DNA of 64,000 nt, taken from assembly GCA_938092135.1 (NCBI GenBank), contig CALLJL010000023.1, positions 124,001 to 188,000 of the forward strand, read 5' to 3'. This document shows, in pieces, positions 18,105-27,639 of the stretch (positions within the stretch are counted from its first letter, which is position 1; each line of letters begins with the position of its first letter). This DNA comes from an uncultured bacterium (lineage in GTDB: Bacteria > Acidobacteriota > Aminicenantia > Aminicenantales > CALLJL01). The translations under genes were made by a program, and so were the position numbers. Below the pieces are notes generated by a model. It searched no databases. It was not told the origin of the DNA and saw nothing but the letters and a program-made list of their open reading frames with translations.

Positions 18105-18962
18105 TCAGACCTTTGATTTTTCTCTATAGGCCAGATAAAAGTTTTGTAGCTTAAGAGCGTCGCTTTCTAAACTGGGACTTTCGCATATGACTGTCCCTGA
18201 AACGCCTCGGTCATGAAGGGCCATTATCCATTCTTCCCAGTAAAGATTGGTCTCGCTAAGATTTAGATGTTTTATCTCGCCCTTTGCCCCGAATTCAATC
18301 CCAGAGATATGGAGATGAAGATTTTTCAGGGCTTCTTCTCCGAGCTTTTTGCCCACCTTGTTAAGGGCGCGGCAGAACTGATTATAGCCATTTAATTCCC
18401 CTTCCCGGGCATAAAGATGAGAAAAATCGAGGCAGGGCTGAAGTTCGTCAATTTCCTGACAGAGAGTCAAGACTTCTTCTAAAGTGCCGAACTGCGATTT
18501 TTTGCCCATAGTTTCAAGCCGAAGGACGACTTTATTTTTTTCAGTTCGAAGAATGGAAATAATATTTTTTAAAGTATTGCGCAACAATTCCAAAGCTTTT
18601 TCGGGTGAATTGGCTCCATAATAACCGCCATGAAAAACGAGGTTTCGAATTCCACAAATATCAGCCATTCGGGCTGAACTTAGCAATTGCTCCTGAGCTG
18701 AAAGCCTTTTTCCAGGTTCAGCTGACAAGAAATTAATAGAATAGGGAGCATGGGCGCTTAGAATGATGTTTAGCTCTTCAGCCCGGCGCCGAATAGCCAG
18801 AGCCGTTTCCCTTGAAAAGCGACAGCCCCGAACCATTTCTACTTCAAGACAGGAGAGGCCAAGTTCCTTTATTCGATCAATAGCGGCTAATGTTGTCGAA
18901 GGCGAAGTGCTTAGAGGAATGCCGGCCGTGCCAAAAAGAAGACCTTTAGAGGCAGGATTCAT
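18105..18962 (-). CDS. AP endonuclease family 2 (endonuclease IV-like) TIM-barrel protein
   Basis: 285 residues from the Met at 18962. Conserved metal-ligand positions of the xylose-isomerase/endonuclease IV barrel are visible: [51 protein letters not shown] and CESPS. Endonuclease IV cuts at abasic DNA sites with three zinc ions; the short archaeal-type members look like this one. The start overlaps the thiC stop by 17 bases and is preceded by GAAAGG. A sugar isomerase role cannot be excluded. Confidence 0.75.
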   Translation of the reverse strand: MNPASKGLLFGTAGIPLSTSPSTTLAAIDRIKELGLSCLEVEMVRGCRFSRETALAIRRRAEELNIILSAHAPYSINFLSAEPGKRLSAQEQLLSSARMADICGIRNLVFHGGYYGANSPEKALELLRNTLKNIISILRTEKNKVVLRLETMGKKSQFGTLEEVLTLCQEIDELQPCLDFSHLYAREGELNGYNQFCRALNKVGKKLGEEALKNLHLHISGIEFGAKGEIKHLNLSETNLYWEEWIMALHDRGVSGTVICESPSLESDALKLQNFYLAYREKSKV

Positions 18963-20253
18963 CGGCCTTTCCAGGGGAATCAAGAAAATTGCGGACTATT
19001 CTCATCGCGCAATATTTCCCGCACATGGAACAGGCCTCGGTGCTGGAAGAGCGGCGGCGGCGAATTTCATCGTATTTACCTGGATCGATAACCAAATGGC
19101 GCTGGGATGACCAGTCAAGAGCCTTTCGCATTCGGGACAATTGAAGATCTCTTTCTTTTGCCCCGGGAATTCCTTTAACTATATCAGCAGCATGGGCAGC
19201 GATCCGAGCGGCAATAAGGCCCTCTTTAACATCTTCAACCGTAGGCAGGCCAAGATGCTCTGCAGGGGTAACGTAACAGAGAAAATCAGCTCCAGCTGCA
19301 GCAGCCACAGCCCCTCCTATAGCCGAAACAATATGGTCATAGCCAGGGGCAATATCGGTTACTAAAGGGCCAAGAACGTAAAAAGGAGCTTCATGGCAGA
19401 GCTGTTTTTCAAGTCTAACATTCATCTCGATTTGATCTAGGGGAATATGTCCAGGCCCTTCGATCATCACCTGAACATCCCTTTCCCAGGCGGCTTTAAC
19501 CAATTCGCCTAAGGTAAGAAGCTCCTCAATTTGGGGACGGTCAGTGGCATCAGCAATAGCTCCTGGCCTTAGGCCGTCTCCTAAACTCAAAGTGATATCA
19601 TAGCGACGGGCAATTTCTAGAAGGCGGTCAAAGTGGGCAAAGAGAGGATTTTCTTTTTCATGATGGAGCATCCAGGCTACATGAAAGGCACCCCCTCTTG
19701 AAACGATATCCGCCACCCGGCCTTGTTTCTTCAGGCGCTCAAGGCCCCGCAAGGTTAATCCGCAATGAACGGTCATAAAATCAACTCCTTCTTGGGCCTG
19801 AGATTCAATGACAGCGAAAAGATCATCCTCGGTCATGGCCACAATAGAGCCCCGGCGATCAATAGCCTCAATGGCAGCCTGGTAGATGGGTACGGTCCCC
19901 ACCGGTAAAGGTGAAGCCGCCAGAATCTGACGTCTTATTTCTTGGATATTCCCGCCAGTGCTAAGGTCCATAATAGTATCAGCTTTATACTCCACGGCAA
20001 TTTTTACTTTCTCGAGTTCAGTTTCGACCTCGGCATAATCCATGGAAGTACCGAGATTAACATTAACCTTAGTTCTTAGTTTAGCCCCAATCCCCACAGG
20101 CTGACGAAGGTGATGGCGGCGATTATGGGGAATGACTATTTTGCCCGCCAAAAAAAGCTCAGCCAATTCTTCAGGGGAAATTTTTTCCTGTTGGGCAACT
20201 TTTTTTATAGTAGAAGTTATGAGCCCTTTTTTGACTTTTTCTCGGTGGGTCAT
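18946..20253 (-). CDS. thiC: Phosphomethylpyrimidine synthase ThiC
   Basis: 435 residues. ThiC is a radical-SAM enzyme that rearranges aminoimidazole ribotide to HMP-phosphate for thiamine. The C-terminal cluster motif [11 protein letters not shown] is intact, and [31 protein letters not shown] and [14 protein letters not shown] are family signatures. It is the short form without the N-terminal extension. The 284 bases upstream contain no TPP-riboswitch landmarks that I can find. The downstream gene overlaps its end. Confidence 0.95.
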   Translation of the reverse strand: MTHREKVKKGLITSTIKKVAQQEKISPEELAELFLAGKIVIPHNRRHHLRQPVGIGAKLRTKVNVNLGTSMDYAEVETELEKVKIAVEYKADTIMDLSTGGNIQEIRRQILAASPLPVGTVPIYQAAIEAIDRRGSIVAMTEDDLFAVIESQAQEGVDFMTVHCGLTLRGLERLKKQGRVADIVSRGGAFHVAWMLHHEKENPLFAHFDRLLEIARRYDITLSLGDGLRPGAIADATDRPQIEELLTLGELVKAAWERDVQVMIEGPGHIPLDQIEMNVRLEKQLCHEAPFYVLGPLVTDIAPGYDHIVSAIGGAVAAAAGADFLCYVTPAEHLGLPTVEDVKEGLIAARIAAHAADIVKGIPGAKERDLQLSRMRKALDWSSQRHLVIDPGKYDEIRRRRSSSTEACSMCGKYCAMRIVRNFLDSPGKADESCL

Positions 20254-20537
20254 TGTTTAATTTTTCTATATTTTTTTTCCTTATTTAAAATTATAGCTTA
20301 AATTATGCCTTTTATTCATGTCAAGGAATTAACCCTTTTTGAATATAAAAATAAGGGAAGGAAAATATTCCCCCTGGAAAGTAATTTTTTAGTTATGGAG
20401 AAAGGAAGTGGCCAGAGTAAATTTTTCGCCAAAATTTCTCTTTCAATTAAATTCTTGAGTTTAAAGGCTCAGAAGGACAAAAAAGGGAATTATTAAAAAT
20501 AGCCGACGATTTTTCTAAAATAATATATAATAAAACG

Positions 20538-21143
20538 ATGAAAAAAGTTTATTTAAAAAAATCTATATCTGCCTTCTTAATTTTAGGTCTCATTGTTTGG
20601 ATTATTTCTAATCTGTCTTTATTAATTTTGGCTCAGGATTTAACCCCCGAAGAACAAGCCCGAATCCAAAAGGTTCTTCAAACGATCGAAATGATGGAAA
20701 GGGCAGCCCTTGACCCTAAGCCCCGCGCTTTAAAACAGGTTATCCTTACTGAAGAGGAGCTCAATGCCTACATTGCCTATCGGCTTCGGACTGAGCCAGT
20801 GGAGTGGCTCCAGGAACTTCAGCTTAAACTTCTCAATGACAATTGTATTGAAGGGAAAGCCGTTTTTGACCTGAGCCAGGAAAATTTACCCAATTTTATC
20901 CCTAAAAAGGCCGTTTTTTTCTTTTCGGCCCTTTTTCAAGTAAAGGAAAATAAAATTTATTTTGAATTTAAAAAGGTTTTTCTTGGCTCTCAGGAACTAA
21001 ACCTTGATTTCGTCTCGGAAATAATCAAACAGATTGCCCTTGCCCATAATGCGGTCCCTGAAGGGCTTAATCGATCCTATGATTTGCCTTTTGGGATTAA
21101 AGACATTAAATCCCGAAAGGGGTTGGCCATTTTTTATTATTGA
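20538..21143 (+). CDS. Exported or anchored protein, function unknown
   Basis: 201 residues with a strong N-terminal hydrophobic helix (about 10-32) ending in LAQ, a possible cleavage site, then a soluble domain. The residues after it (EEELNAYIAYRL) resemble the start of lipid-binding-like domains with unknown function, but no firm family match is possible by eye. TATAATA sequence lies just upstream at about 20526. It precedes rsmD by six bases and is likely co-transcribed. Confidence 0.6.
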   Translation: MKKVYLKKSISAFLILGLIVWIISNLSLLILAQDLTPEEQARIQKVLQTIEMMERAALDPKPRALKQVILTEEELNAYIAYRLRTEPVEWLQELQLKLLNDNCIEGKAVFDLSQENLPNFIPKKAVFFFSALFQVKENKIYFEFKKVFLGSQELNLDFVSEIIKQIALAHNAVPEGLNRSYDLPFGIKDIKSRKGLAIFYY

Positions 21144-21149
21144 GGCATC

Positions 21150-21785
21150 ATGCTGAGAATAATTGGGGGTGAACAGAAGGGTCGCCGGCTCAAGATGATT
21201 CGTGACCCAAAGGTCAGGCCTATGCCTGCCAAGTTAAGAGCAACCCTTTTCAATATAATCATGGATAAAATCCCAGGCTCCTTTTGCCTTGACGGATTTG
21301 CTGGAAGCGGCGCAGTTGGCCTTGAAGCTTTAAGTCGAGGAGCCGCTCGAGTTTATTTTATTGAAGAGTATGGTCCGGCTGTGAAAATAATTCGCCACAA
21401 TATTGAAAGATGTGGTTTTCAAGATAGAACCCGGATTCTTCAAGAAGAATTCAATCGGGCGGTAATTCGTTTGGCCAAGGAAAAGCATAAATTTGATATC
21501 ATCTTCATTGATCCCCCCTATGAATTGCTGAGAGAAAGGAATCCCCTTAAGGTGGTTAAGAAAAGAGGAATCTTAAAGCCCGAGGGCTTCATTGTCCTTC
21601 GTCACTTCAACAAAATTACTCCTGATCTTCGACTTTTTGAACGATATCGCCTCGTGCGTTGTGGTGACGATGTTATTTCTTTTTTCCGTTATTATAGTGA
21701 TGAAAAAATAAAAAATAACAGGGAGAATCTTCTTGAGGGAAAGGGGGAAAAAGAAAAAATGGGAAAGGAGGGAGAAAACCTCTGA
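21150..21785 (+). CDS. rsmD: 16S rRNA (guanine966-N2)-methyltransferase RsmD
   Basis: A class I SAM methyltransferase of about 180 residues plus a lysine/glutamate-rich tail. LRIIGGEQKGRRLK at the start, the SAM loop LDGFAGSGAVGLEALSRGA and the catalytic DPPYE (about residues 121-125) identify RsmD. It modifies G966 of 16S rRNA in the 30S subunit. The tail after about residue 185 (charged, low complexity) is longer than normal and probably disordered. Confidence 0.9.
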   Translation: MLRIIGGEQKGRRLKMIRDPKVRPMPAKLRATLFNIIMDKIPGSFCLDGFAGSGAVGLEALSRGAARVYFIEEYGPAVKIIRHNIERCGFQDRTRILQEEFNRAVIRLAKEKHKFDIIFIDPPYELLRERNPLKVVKKRGILKPEGFIVLRHFNKITPDLRLFERYRLVRCGDDVISFFRYYSDEKIKNNRENLLEGKGEKEKMGKEGENL

Positions 21786-21820
21786 AGTAGTAAACAGAAT
21801 AAACTGAGCGAAGAAAAACC

Positions 21821-22699
21821 GTGGAAGAGAAAAATAATAAAAATATTAAAGAAATAAACTTTAAATTGAGCGGAGAAGAAGTCCTAGCGAATCTTGTTGA
21901 CAAGAGTGGTTCGAGTCTTTTCCTTGGCCGCTACACTCTCCTTGAAGTCAAAACTATTCTGGCTAAAAAGAATTTTTTCAAAGAAGCCCGAAAGCGGGAA
22001 CTCTGGCCCCTTGAATTTTATCTTGATTCCTCCGAATATCCCCGACAACGGCTTCAAATATTTTGGGAAAAAAGACAGCCGGAAAGATTAATTGTGGATC
22101 TCAAAATAAAGGAGGGTCGTTTCCCGACAGGGGAAAACTGCCGGCTTGATCCCATTTTCGAAAAAAGGACATTTCTCCATCTTGAGTGGTTGACTCTCCA
22201 AAATCCTCGACTCGATTTCAATGAAAAAAGGCCGGCTCTTCCCGGTCAGCTTCGACCCGGTCTCGGGCTAGGTAAAAAGGTAGTCGACCTTTTTGCCTAT
22301 CTCGGCCGTCTCATTGGCTGCGATGGTTTGCTCGCCTATCCAGCCTATTTTCACAACGCCCTTCTTTTCGCCCGTTTTTTCCATTTTGTCAATCCGGCCA
22401 AGGAAGGAGAGGTTCTGGCTATAAGAACTGCCTTATCCTCGATCCCCTTCAAGCAGCTAGCCTGGATTGTCTATCTCAACTGCCTGCGAGTTGATGGTCA
22501 GATATATGAATGGCAGGCCGAAGAACAAGCTTTTCCCTTATCGGATGAAATAAAAGATTATTTTGCTAGCCGAAAATATAGGGAAGCTGTCTATGAAGCC
22601 AGCCAGAATCGGTTAATTGAAGTTGACTGGGAAAGCTTTAAAAGCTATCAAGTATCAAGCTCCGGTGAAGTGACAAGAACCTTTGCTCAAAAAGGCTGA
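21821..22699 (+). CDS. Uncharacterised protein, possibly acyltransferase-fold
   Basis: 292 residues from a GTG at 21821. The centre (about 140-195) contains LPGQLRPGLGLGKKVVDL, GCDGLLAYPAYFHNALLFARFFHFVNP, which has the feel of a GNAT-type cofactor loop and C-terminal strand but is too divergent for me to assign. No signal peptide or membrane helix is present. It lies between rsmD and rpmE in a translation-related cluster. I leave the function open. Confidence 0.6.
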   Translation: MEEKNNKNIKEINFKLSGEEVLANLVDKSGSSLFLGRYTLLEVKTILAKKNFFKEARKRELWPLEFYLDSSEYPRQRLQIFWEKRQPERLIVDLKIKEGRFPTGENCRLDPIFEKRTFLHLEWLTLQNPRLDFNEKRPALPGQLRPGLGLGKKVVDLFAYLGRLIGCDGLLAYPAYFHNALLFARFFHFVNPAKEGEVLAIRTALSSIPFKQLAWIVYLNCLRVDGQIYEWQAEEQAFPLSDEIKDYFASRKYREAVYEASQNRLIEVDWESFKSYQVSSSGEVTRTFAQKG

Positions 22700-22711
22700 A
22701 TCTGTTATAAT
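22683..22711 (+). promoter_or_regulatory. Sigma-70-type promoter for rpmE-prfA-prmC
   Basis: TTGCTC (22683-22688) and a perfect TATAAT (22706-22711) are 17 bases apart. They lie over the end of the preceding gene, 22 bases before the rpmE ATG. An AAGGAG ribosome site follows at 22721-22726. Confidence 0.6.
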
Positions 22712-22732
22712 TTTTCCTTCAAGGAGATAAAG

Positions 22733-22945
22733 ATGAAAGAAGGAATTCACCCTCAATATGGAGAATGCACGGTTATTTGTGCCTGTGGTAATACTTTTAA
22801 AACTCGATCAACCAAAAAGGAAATTCGCGTGGAAATCTGTTCCCAATGTCATCCCTTTTTTACCGGGAAGCAAAAAATCGTTGATACTGCTGGTCGGGTG
22901 GAAAAATTTAGAAGAAAGTACCGCCAGGCTCGTCTCGGAAAATAA
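22733..22945 (+). CDS. rpmE: 50S ribosomal protein L31
   Basis: A 70-residue zinc-containing (C+) L31. It starts KEGIHPQY and has the Cys pair in CAC near residue 17 and CSQC near residue 37, followed by [20 protein letters not shown]. The presence of all four cysteines means it is the zinc form rather than the zinc-free paralogue. It heads an operon with prfA and prmC, a common bacterial order. Confidence 0.97.
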   Translation: MKEGIHPQYGECTVICACGNTFKTRSTKKEIRVEICSQCHPFFTGKQKIVDTAGRVEKFRRKYRQARLGK

Positions 22946-22950
22946 GATCA

Positions 22951-24030
22951 ATGCTGGCTGAACTTGACCGCCTAGAAAAAAAATATCAAGAGCTTCTCCG
23001 CTTACTGGCTGATCCTAATTTAATCACTAACCCCCAAAAAATTAAAGAAGCAGCCAAAGAAAAAGCCGAGCTTGAACCGATTATTCAGAAATATCAGCAG
23101 TATAAACGCCTTCGTCAATCAATAGCCGAATCGAGGGAAATTCTAGATGATCCTAAGGCTGATCCAGAGCTTAAGAGCTTGGCTGAAGGGGAAATTAAAG
23201 AGCTTGCCCGCGAAGAGAAAAGACTTGAAACTGAACTTCGCCTTATGCTTTTGCCCAGGGACCCCTATGATGGTAAAAATGTTTTTTTAGAAATTAGAGC
23301 CGGAGCTGGCGGTGATGAAGCAACTCTTTTTGCTCAAGATCTTTGTCGCATGTATGCTCGATATGCTGAAAGCAAGGGATGGAATTGGGAAATAATGGAT
23401 CAAAGCCTGAGCCCCATTGGTGGTTTTAAAGAAGTAATACTCAGCATTAAAGGGAAAAATGCTTATTCATTTTTAAAATATGAAAGCGGTGTTCACCGGG
23501 TCCAGCGTGTTCCCAAGACTGAAGCCAGTGGACGCATCCATACCTCCACGGTGACGGTGGCTGTTCTACCTGAACCTGATGAAGTTGAGGTCAAAATTGA
23601 TCCTAAGGACTTAAAAATTGAAGCCTTCGGAGCTTCAGGACCTGGTGGTCAGAACGTGAACCGCAATTATACGGCTGTTCGGATCACCCATAAACCCACA
23701 GGGATTGTCGTCAGCTGTCAGGACGAAAAATCACAACATCGCAACAAAGAAAAAGCGCTTAGAATATTAAGAGCCCGTCTTTTTAATTTGGCTAAGAAGA
23801 AACAGGAAGATGAGTTAGCTCGAACGAGGCGAGCCCAGGTGGGCACAGGAGAAAGAAGTGAAAAAATCAGAACCTACAATTTCCCCCAGAATCGTGTGAC
23901 CGATCACCGCCTTGATCTTACCTTTCATAATCTTCAAGCGATTCTCGATGGCGAACTTGACGAATTAATTGAAAAACTTGTCCTTTATCATCAGATGAAA
24001 GAGCTTGAACAACGAGTCGCCGTCATTTAA
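22951..24030 (+). CDS. prfA: Peptide chain release factor 1
   Basis: 359 residues. RF1 reads UAA and UAG and triggers peptide release. The GGQ motif lies in GASGPGGQNVNRN (about 231-243), the stop-codon reading loop is RVPKTEASGRIHTST (PKT instead of the usual PAT), and the N-terminal helical domain is complete. Six bases follow rpmE. It overlaps the probable prmC start by 26 bases. Confidence 0.97.
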   Translation: MLAELDRLEKKYQELLRLLADPNLITNPQKIKEAAKEKAELEPIIQKYQQYKRLRQSIAESREILDDPKADPELKSLAEGEIKELAREEKRLETELRLMLLPRDPYDGKNVFLEIRAGAGGDEATLFAQDLCRMYARYAESKGWNWEIMDQSLSPIGGFKEVILSIKGKNAYSFLKYESGVHRVQRVPKTEASGRIHTSTVTVAVLPEPDEVEVKIDPKDLKIEAFGASGPGGQNVNRNYTAVRITHKPTGIVVSCQDEKSQHRNKEKALRILRARLFNLAKKKQEDELARTRRAQVGTGERSEKIRTYNFPQNRVTDHRLDLTFHNLQAILDGELDELIEKLVLYHQMKELEQRVAVI

Positions 24031-24892
24031 TAAAAATCTCTTGATCAGAAAAATTCGAGATCTTTGGCGGCAAGGATGCTTGGAGCTTAAATCCTATCCT
24101 CGGCCTGATCTTGAAGCCCGCTTGCTTCTCGAAAAAGCTGCTTCCTGGGAAACAAAAGATCTGGTAATCAATTTTGATCTTCCCTGTAGAGCTGATTTGA
24201 TCCGCCGTTATAAACGTCTTCTCCAACAAAGGAAAAGAGGCTGTCCTCTGGCCCTCATTTTGGGGAAAAAGGAATTCTGGTCATTGCCTTTTAAGGTGAA
24301 GAAGGGCGTTTTTATTCCTCGTCCAGAAACAGAGGTCCTGGTGGAACTCGCTCTTAAATTACCTTGGAATGAGAGAGGCCTGGTAGCTGATATTGGCACG
24401 GGTTGCGGCGTTATAGCGTGCACTATAGCTAACGAAAGGCCAGAGGCCAAAATTATCGCCACTGATATTTCTCGAAGGGCAATCAGTTTAGCTCGAGAAA
24501 ATGCAGAAAAGTTGGGTTTGAAAAATATAAAATTTATAGCCGGCTCTTTTTTCCAGCCTTTGCAAAAAATGGGTCTGGAGCATCAATTGGACCTTATTAT
24601 TTCCAATCCTCCCTATGTTTCTGAAGACCAATGGCCATCTTTATCGAGAGAAATCAGAGAATATGAACCCAAAAGGGCCCTCGTAGCCGGGTCTTCTGGA
24701 TTGGAATTTATTTTCAAACTAATTGAAGAAGCTCCGGTTTTTCTTCGCCCTGAAGGCTTATTGGTCTTTGAATTCGGCTTGGGACAGCTTAACCCCATTC
24801 TATCTTTTTTAGAAAAAGAGGGCTGGAAAGAAGTTTTTTGGGAAAGGGACCTCGCTGGAATTCCTCGAGCTGTCGCCGCCCGATTCCAATAA
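24005..24892 (+). CDS. prmC: Release factor glutamine methyltransferase PrmC
   Basis: 295 residues from a TTG at 24005, inside the prfA end; a TTG at 24041 is an alternative. PrmC methylates the Gln of the GGQ motif of release factors, which fits its place directly after prfA. The SAM-binding loop VADIGTGCGVIACTIA and the catalytic NPPYV (about 200) are present, as is the PRPETEVLVE segment that joins the N-terminal substrate domain. Confidence 0.93.
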   Translation: MNNESPSFNKNLLIRKIRDLWRQGCLELKSYPRPDLEARLLLEKAASWETKDLVINFDLPCRADLIRRYKRLLQQRKRGCPLALILGKKEFWSLPFKVKKGVFIPRPETEVLVELALKLPWNERGLVADIGTGCGVIACTIANERPEAKIIATDISRRAISLARENAEKLGLKNIKFIAGSFFQPLQKMGLEHQLDLIISNPPYVSEDQWPSLSREIREYEPKRALVAGSSGLEFIFKLIEEAPVFLRPEGLLVFEFGLGQLNPILSFLEKEGWKEVFWERDLAGIPRAVAARFQ

Positions 24893-24896
24893 GAGA

Positions 24897-25490
24897 TTAA
24901 ACTTTAAAATTCTCAAGGGAAGGCAGAATCTTGGTAGTTTCAAATCTGATTTTTTCCCATTCCTTAAGAGAGAGAGAACAAAAGGCATCGACAACTGCCG
25001 GATCAAACTGGCGTCCCCTGGCGGCCAGAATCTCCTTTCTGGCCTGATCAAAACTTCTCGGGCTTCGATAGGGACGATGAGAGGTGATAGCATCGAGGGC
25101 ATCGGCTAGGGCAAAAATTCGAGCTTCAAGGGGAATTCTATTCTTTTTTAAGCCAAAGGGGTAACCGCTGCCATCAAAGTGCTCATGATGATAAAGAACA
25201 ATATGACCGACAACTTGAGCTAGATTAATTTCCTTTATAAGTCCAAAGCCTAGGGTAGGATGGAGTTTTATTTTTTCCCATTCCCCCTGGGTTAGGCGAC
25301 CAGGTTTTTTAAGAATAGAATCAGGGATGGCAATTTTGCCAACATCATGAAGAAGGGCTCCCTGATGGATATAATCGAGATGCCTAGAATCGCTGATTCC
25401 TAAAATCCTGGCCAGGGCCAGGCAATAGCGGGCCACGACTTTAGAATGGCCAAAGGTTTCCACATCTCTTAAATCAAGGGCAGTCATCAA
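24897..25490 (-). CDS. HD-GYP domain (c-di-GMP phosphodiesterase), downstream part of a frameshifted gene
   Basis: 197 residues with an almost complete HD-GYP domain: HDVGKIAIPDSIL (about 48-60) and HHEHFDGSGYPFGL (about 100-113), including the metal ligands and the GYP element that mark c-di-GMP phosphodiesterases. The ATG at 25490 falls within the domain's first helix (TALDLRDVETFGHS). Reading upstream in the same frame gives YNATLENL, the usual linker to a receiver domain, which the upstream gene lacks. One missing T at about 25511-25513 would join the two into a receiver-HD-GYP regulator of about 375-380 residues. Confidence 0.85.
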   Translation of the reverse strand: MMTALDLRDVETFGHSKVVARYCLALARILGISDSRHLDYIHQGALLHDVGKIAIPDSILKKPGRLTQGEWEKIKLHPTLGFGLIKEINLAQVVGHIVLYHHEHFDGSGYPFGLKKNRIPLEARIFALADALDAITSHRPYRSPRSFDQARKEILAARGRQFDPAVVDAFCSLSLKEWEKIRFETTKILPSLENFKV

Positions 25491-26029
25491 ATTTTCAAGG
25501 GTGGCATTATAAAGGCCTCGAGTTCTTGAATTTGGAGAGCTGTTTTTTCCTTGCTTTGTTTAATCTGTCTAAGCTCTATGCTTTTTTGGATTAATTGTCG
25601 CCGGTAACTTTCCTTTTGAATCTCGCTTTGTATGGCAGATAAAAGAGCTGGCCAGTGGTCCGGACTCACTAGCTGATCGACCAGGCCTTCACGGATTAAT
25701 AGAAGGATTTCCTTCGTTTCATCAGGCGGGGCCATGATGATTATGGAGATTTGGCCATACTGTTTTTTAGCTTTTTTGGCTAGGGAGGAAGTAAAATTAT
25801 TTAGCTTCTCCACATTCCAGAGGAAAACAGGAAAATTATTTTTATCTAGATTTAAATTATTTAAATCAGGGGGGGAGGAAAGGAATTGAACTTTAAATCC
25901 CTCAGATGAAAGAAAATCGACGAGCCGGCAAGCTCTCCTTCTGTCCTGATCAATAAGATAAATAAGAGGCAGAAAATCCGATGACTGAAAAACAAATCCT
26001 TCCCTCAAGATATGGTTGTTTTTATTCAT
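25487..26029 (-). CDS. Degenerate receiver domain, upstream part of a frameshifted HD-GYP regulator
   Basis: About 180 residues starting at MNKNNHIL (Met at 26029; the frame extends to 26116). Residues 20-140 have receiver-domain layout: IYLIDQDRRRACRLVDFL (first strand and helix), then PVFLWNVEKL where the phospho-acceptor Asp is replaced, and VDQLVSPD where the conserved Lys is replaced. A coiled linker ends QIQELEAF and then runs out of frame into six residues and a stop. The next frame continues as the HD-GYP domain. The receiver is probably not phosphorylated; the gene is broken as sequenced. Confidence 0.75.
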   Translation of the reverse strand: MNKNNHILREGFVFQSSDFLPLIYLIDQDRRRACRLVDFLSSEGFKVQFLSSPPDLNNLNLDKNNFPVFLWNVEKLNNFTSSLAKKAKKQYGQISIIIMAPPDETKEILLLIREGLVDQLVSPDHWPALLSAIQSEIQKESYRRQLIQKSIELRQIKQSKEKTALQIQELEAFIMPPLKI

Positions 26030-26267
26030 GCTTTCATTTATACTCCAATTTGGGGTTAAGGGCAAGAAAAGTAAAAATCCCCCCCTCTTAAGGTGAGGCG
26101 GCCAGAAAGAATTCATCGCTATAATCGCCTTAAGAGGTGATTGAGAGAGAACCTTTTTTAAAAGAATATGTGATTAAGCTAAAAAGAGAAGAAACTGAAT
26201 AAATGAGGGCGGGTGGAGTTGATTGGCCGAAGGAGATGATCTTACCTTGAAAAAAGGAGGTTTGGTT

Positions 26268-27578
26268 ATGCTTAAAGAAGAAATTAATCCAGGCATAAAG
26301 ATTCCCCTATTAGAGGAAGTGGAAGCTCGACTCAATGAATTGATCAAACAAAAGAAAGAGGCTATAGAAAGAGAACTTGAGGAAAAAATAAGACGAGAAA
26401 AAGAGGAAGCTGAAAGAAGGATAAAAGAGATTGAAGAGGAGTTCTTTAAAGAGAAGCAGCTTCTTGAAGATTATCAGAGAATTCTCAACGATTTTGAAAG
26501 TGAGAGAATGAGACTTCAACAGGAAATAAAGGAACGCTTCGAGCGAGTTATTGATCATCAGAAAGAAATTGAAAGGCTGGCCTCTTTGACCTTAGAAGAA
26601 ATAAAAGAAGTAAATGAACTCAGTCAAAAACTGGAAGCCCTAGAGCAAAGGAGCGGTGAGAAAATTGCTTTTATCCGTAAGCAGATTGAGGAAAAATACG
26701 GACTGGTAACTGAAATGCCCGAGATTCCCGTTGAGGCGAATTTTAAACTCTATCTTGAAAAAGAACTGGACAGATTGAAAAAAATAAAGGACCTGCTTTC
26801 GGAAAAAAATACCCAAGAAAAAATTGAGGAAGGAGAGAAGTTGGAGACCTTTATAGAGACAACTCCTGAACCTATTCAATTGGTTGAGAAAGAACCGATC
26901 GGCGAGGAGGCAGCGAAAAGGGAGGAAAGGATTCCCTTAACTGAATTTGAAATCACTCCCCCAAAAATCCAACCCGAGGAAATTCCCTCAATGGATATTC
27001 CTCCCACTGAGATTTCCCCGGTTGAGCCTAAACTAACTGAAGAGGCGACCCTAAGCGAAATTCCTTCGGAAGAAATCATTGAAACTTTCCAGGAAGTTTA
27101 CGAAAAGCTTGAGGGCTATCGTCGGGTTCATTCTGAAGGCAATGGAGATGTATCTTATTTTGAGAGAGGTGAAAGAAAAATCATCGATGCTGAGGCTCTC
27201 ATTGCCGCAATGAATGAAGCTCTTGAAGCTTCAAAAAGACTCTATCAAAAGCTGTCTCAAACCGACTCGCCTAAGGACCACTTTTTTATTAAGCAGGAAA
27301 TAATCAATCAGCAGGAAATTTTAAGGAAGCACTTGCTTCATATTATCAAGCTTTGTGAAAAAGAGGGTTATACTTTGCCGGCCTTTACCCAGAGTGTGGT
27401 TGACTCTAATCTACTTCGGGATCTTCTGGAAAGACTGAGCATTGAGAACTGGAGTGATGAGACTGATTTTCAGGCCATTACCGAGCTGATTGAAAGCCTC
27501 AAAGAAGACTTCTATCGCCTGATAACTCCGCCGGTTAGTTATCTTAAAGCTTTGCTGACTGAGCTTGGGGTCTCTTAA
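26268..27578 (+). CDS. Glutamate-rich coiled-coil protein, function unknown
   Basis: 436 residues from an ATG at 26268 with a good GGAGG seven bases upstream; a TTG 45 bases earlier is less likely. Residues 15-130 form a long charged coiled coil. Residues 190-290 are acidic and proline-rich with repeated E-I-P-P/S-E-I units and are likely disordered. Residues 290-436 are helical and include KLEGYRRVHSEGNGDVSYFERG. There is no signal peptide or membrane helix. It starts divergently from the receiver/HD-GYP gene and lies beside the diguanylate cyclase gene; a scaffold role in that group is only a guess. Confidence 0.65.
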   Translation: MLKEEINPGIKIPLLEEVEARLNELIKQKKEAIERELEEKIRREKEEAERRIKEIEEEFFKEKQLLEDYQRILNDFESERMRLQQEIKERFERVIDHQKEIERLASLTLEEIKEVNELSQKLEALEQRSGEKIAFIRKQIEEKYGLVTEMPEIPVEANFKLYLEKELDRLKKIKDLLSEKNTQEKIEEGEKLETFIETTPEPIQLVEKEPIGEEAAKREERIPLTEFEITPPKIQPEEIPSMDIPPTEISPVEPKLTEEATLSEIPSEEIIETFQEVYEKLEGYRRVHSEGNGDVSYFERGERKIIDAEALIAAMNEALEASKRLYQKLSQTDSPKDHFFIKQEIINQQEILRKHLLHIIKLCEKEGYTLPAFTQSVVDSNLLRDLLERLSIENWSDETDFQAITELIESLKEDFYRLITPPVSYLKALLTELGVS

Positions 27579-27639
27579 TTTAAAAATCAAAACTTACCTC
27601 TGATTCATCTGACCGAGGCAGATTCAGAAAACCAAGGAA

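Noticed and set aside
20305-20496. 63-codon open frame between thiC and the exported protein gene
   Set aside because: The ATG has no ribosome site and the translation is an AT-driven mix of Lys and Phe with no domain.
20254-20537. Expected TPP riboswitch upstream of thiC
   Set aside because: I looked for the CTGAGA and ACCTGA/GGATAATACCAG landmarks on the minus strand and found none.
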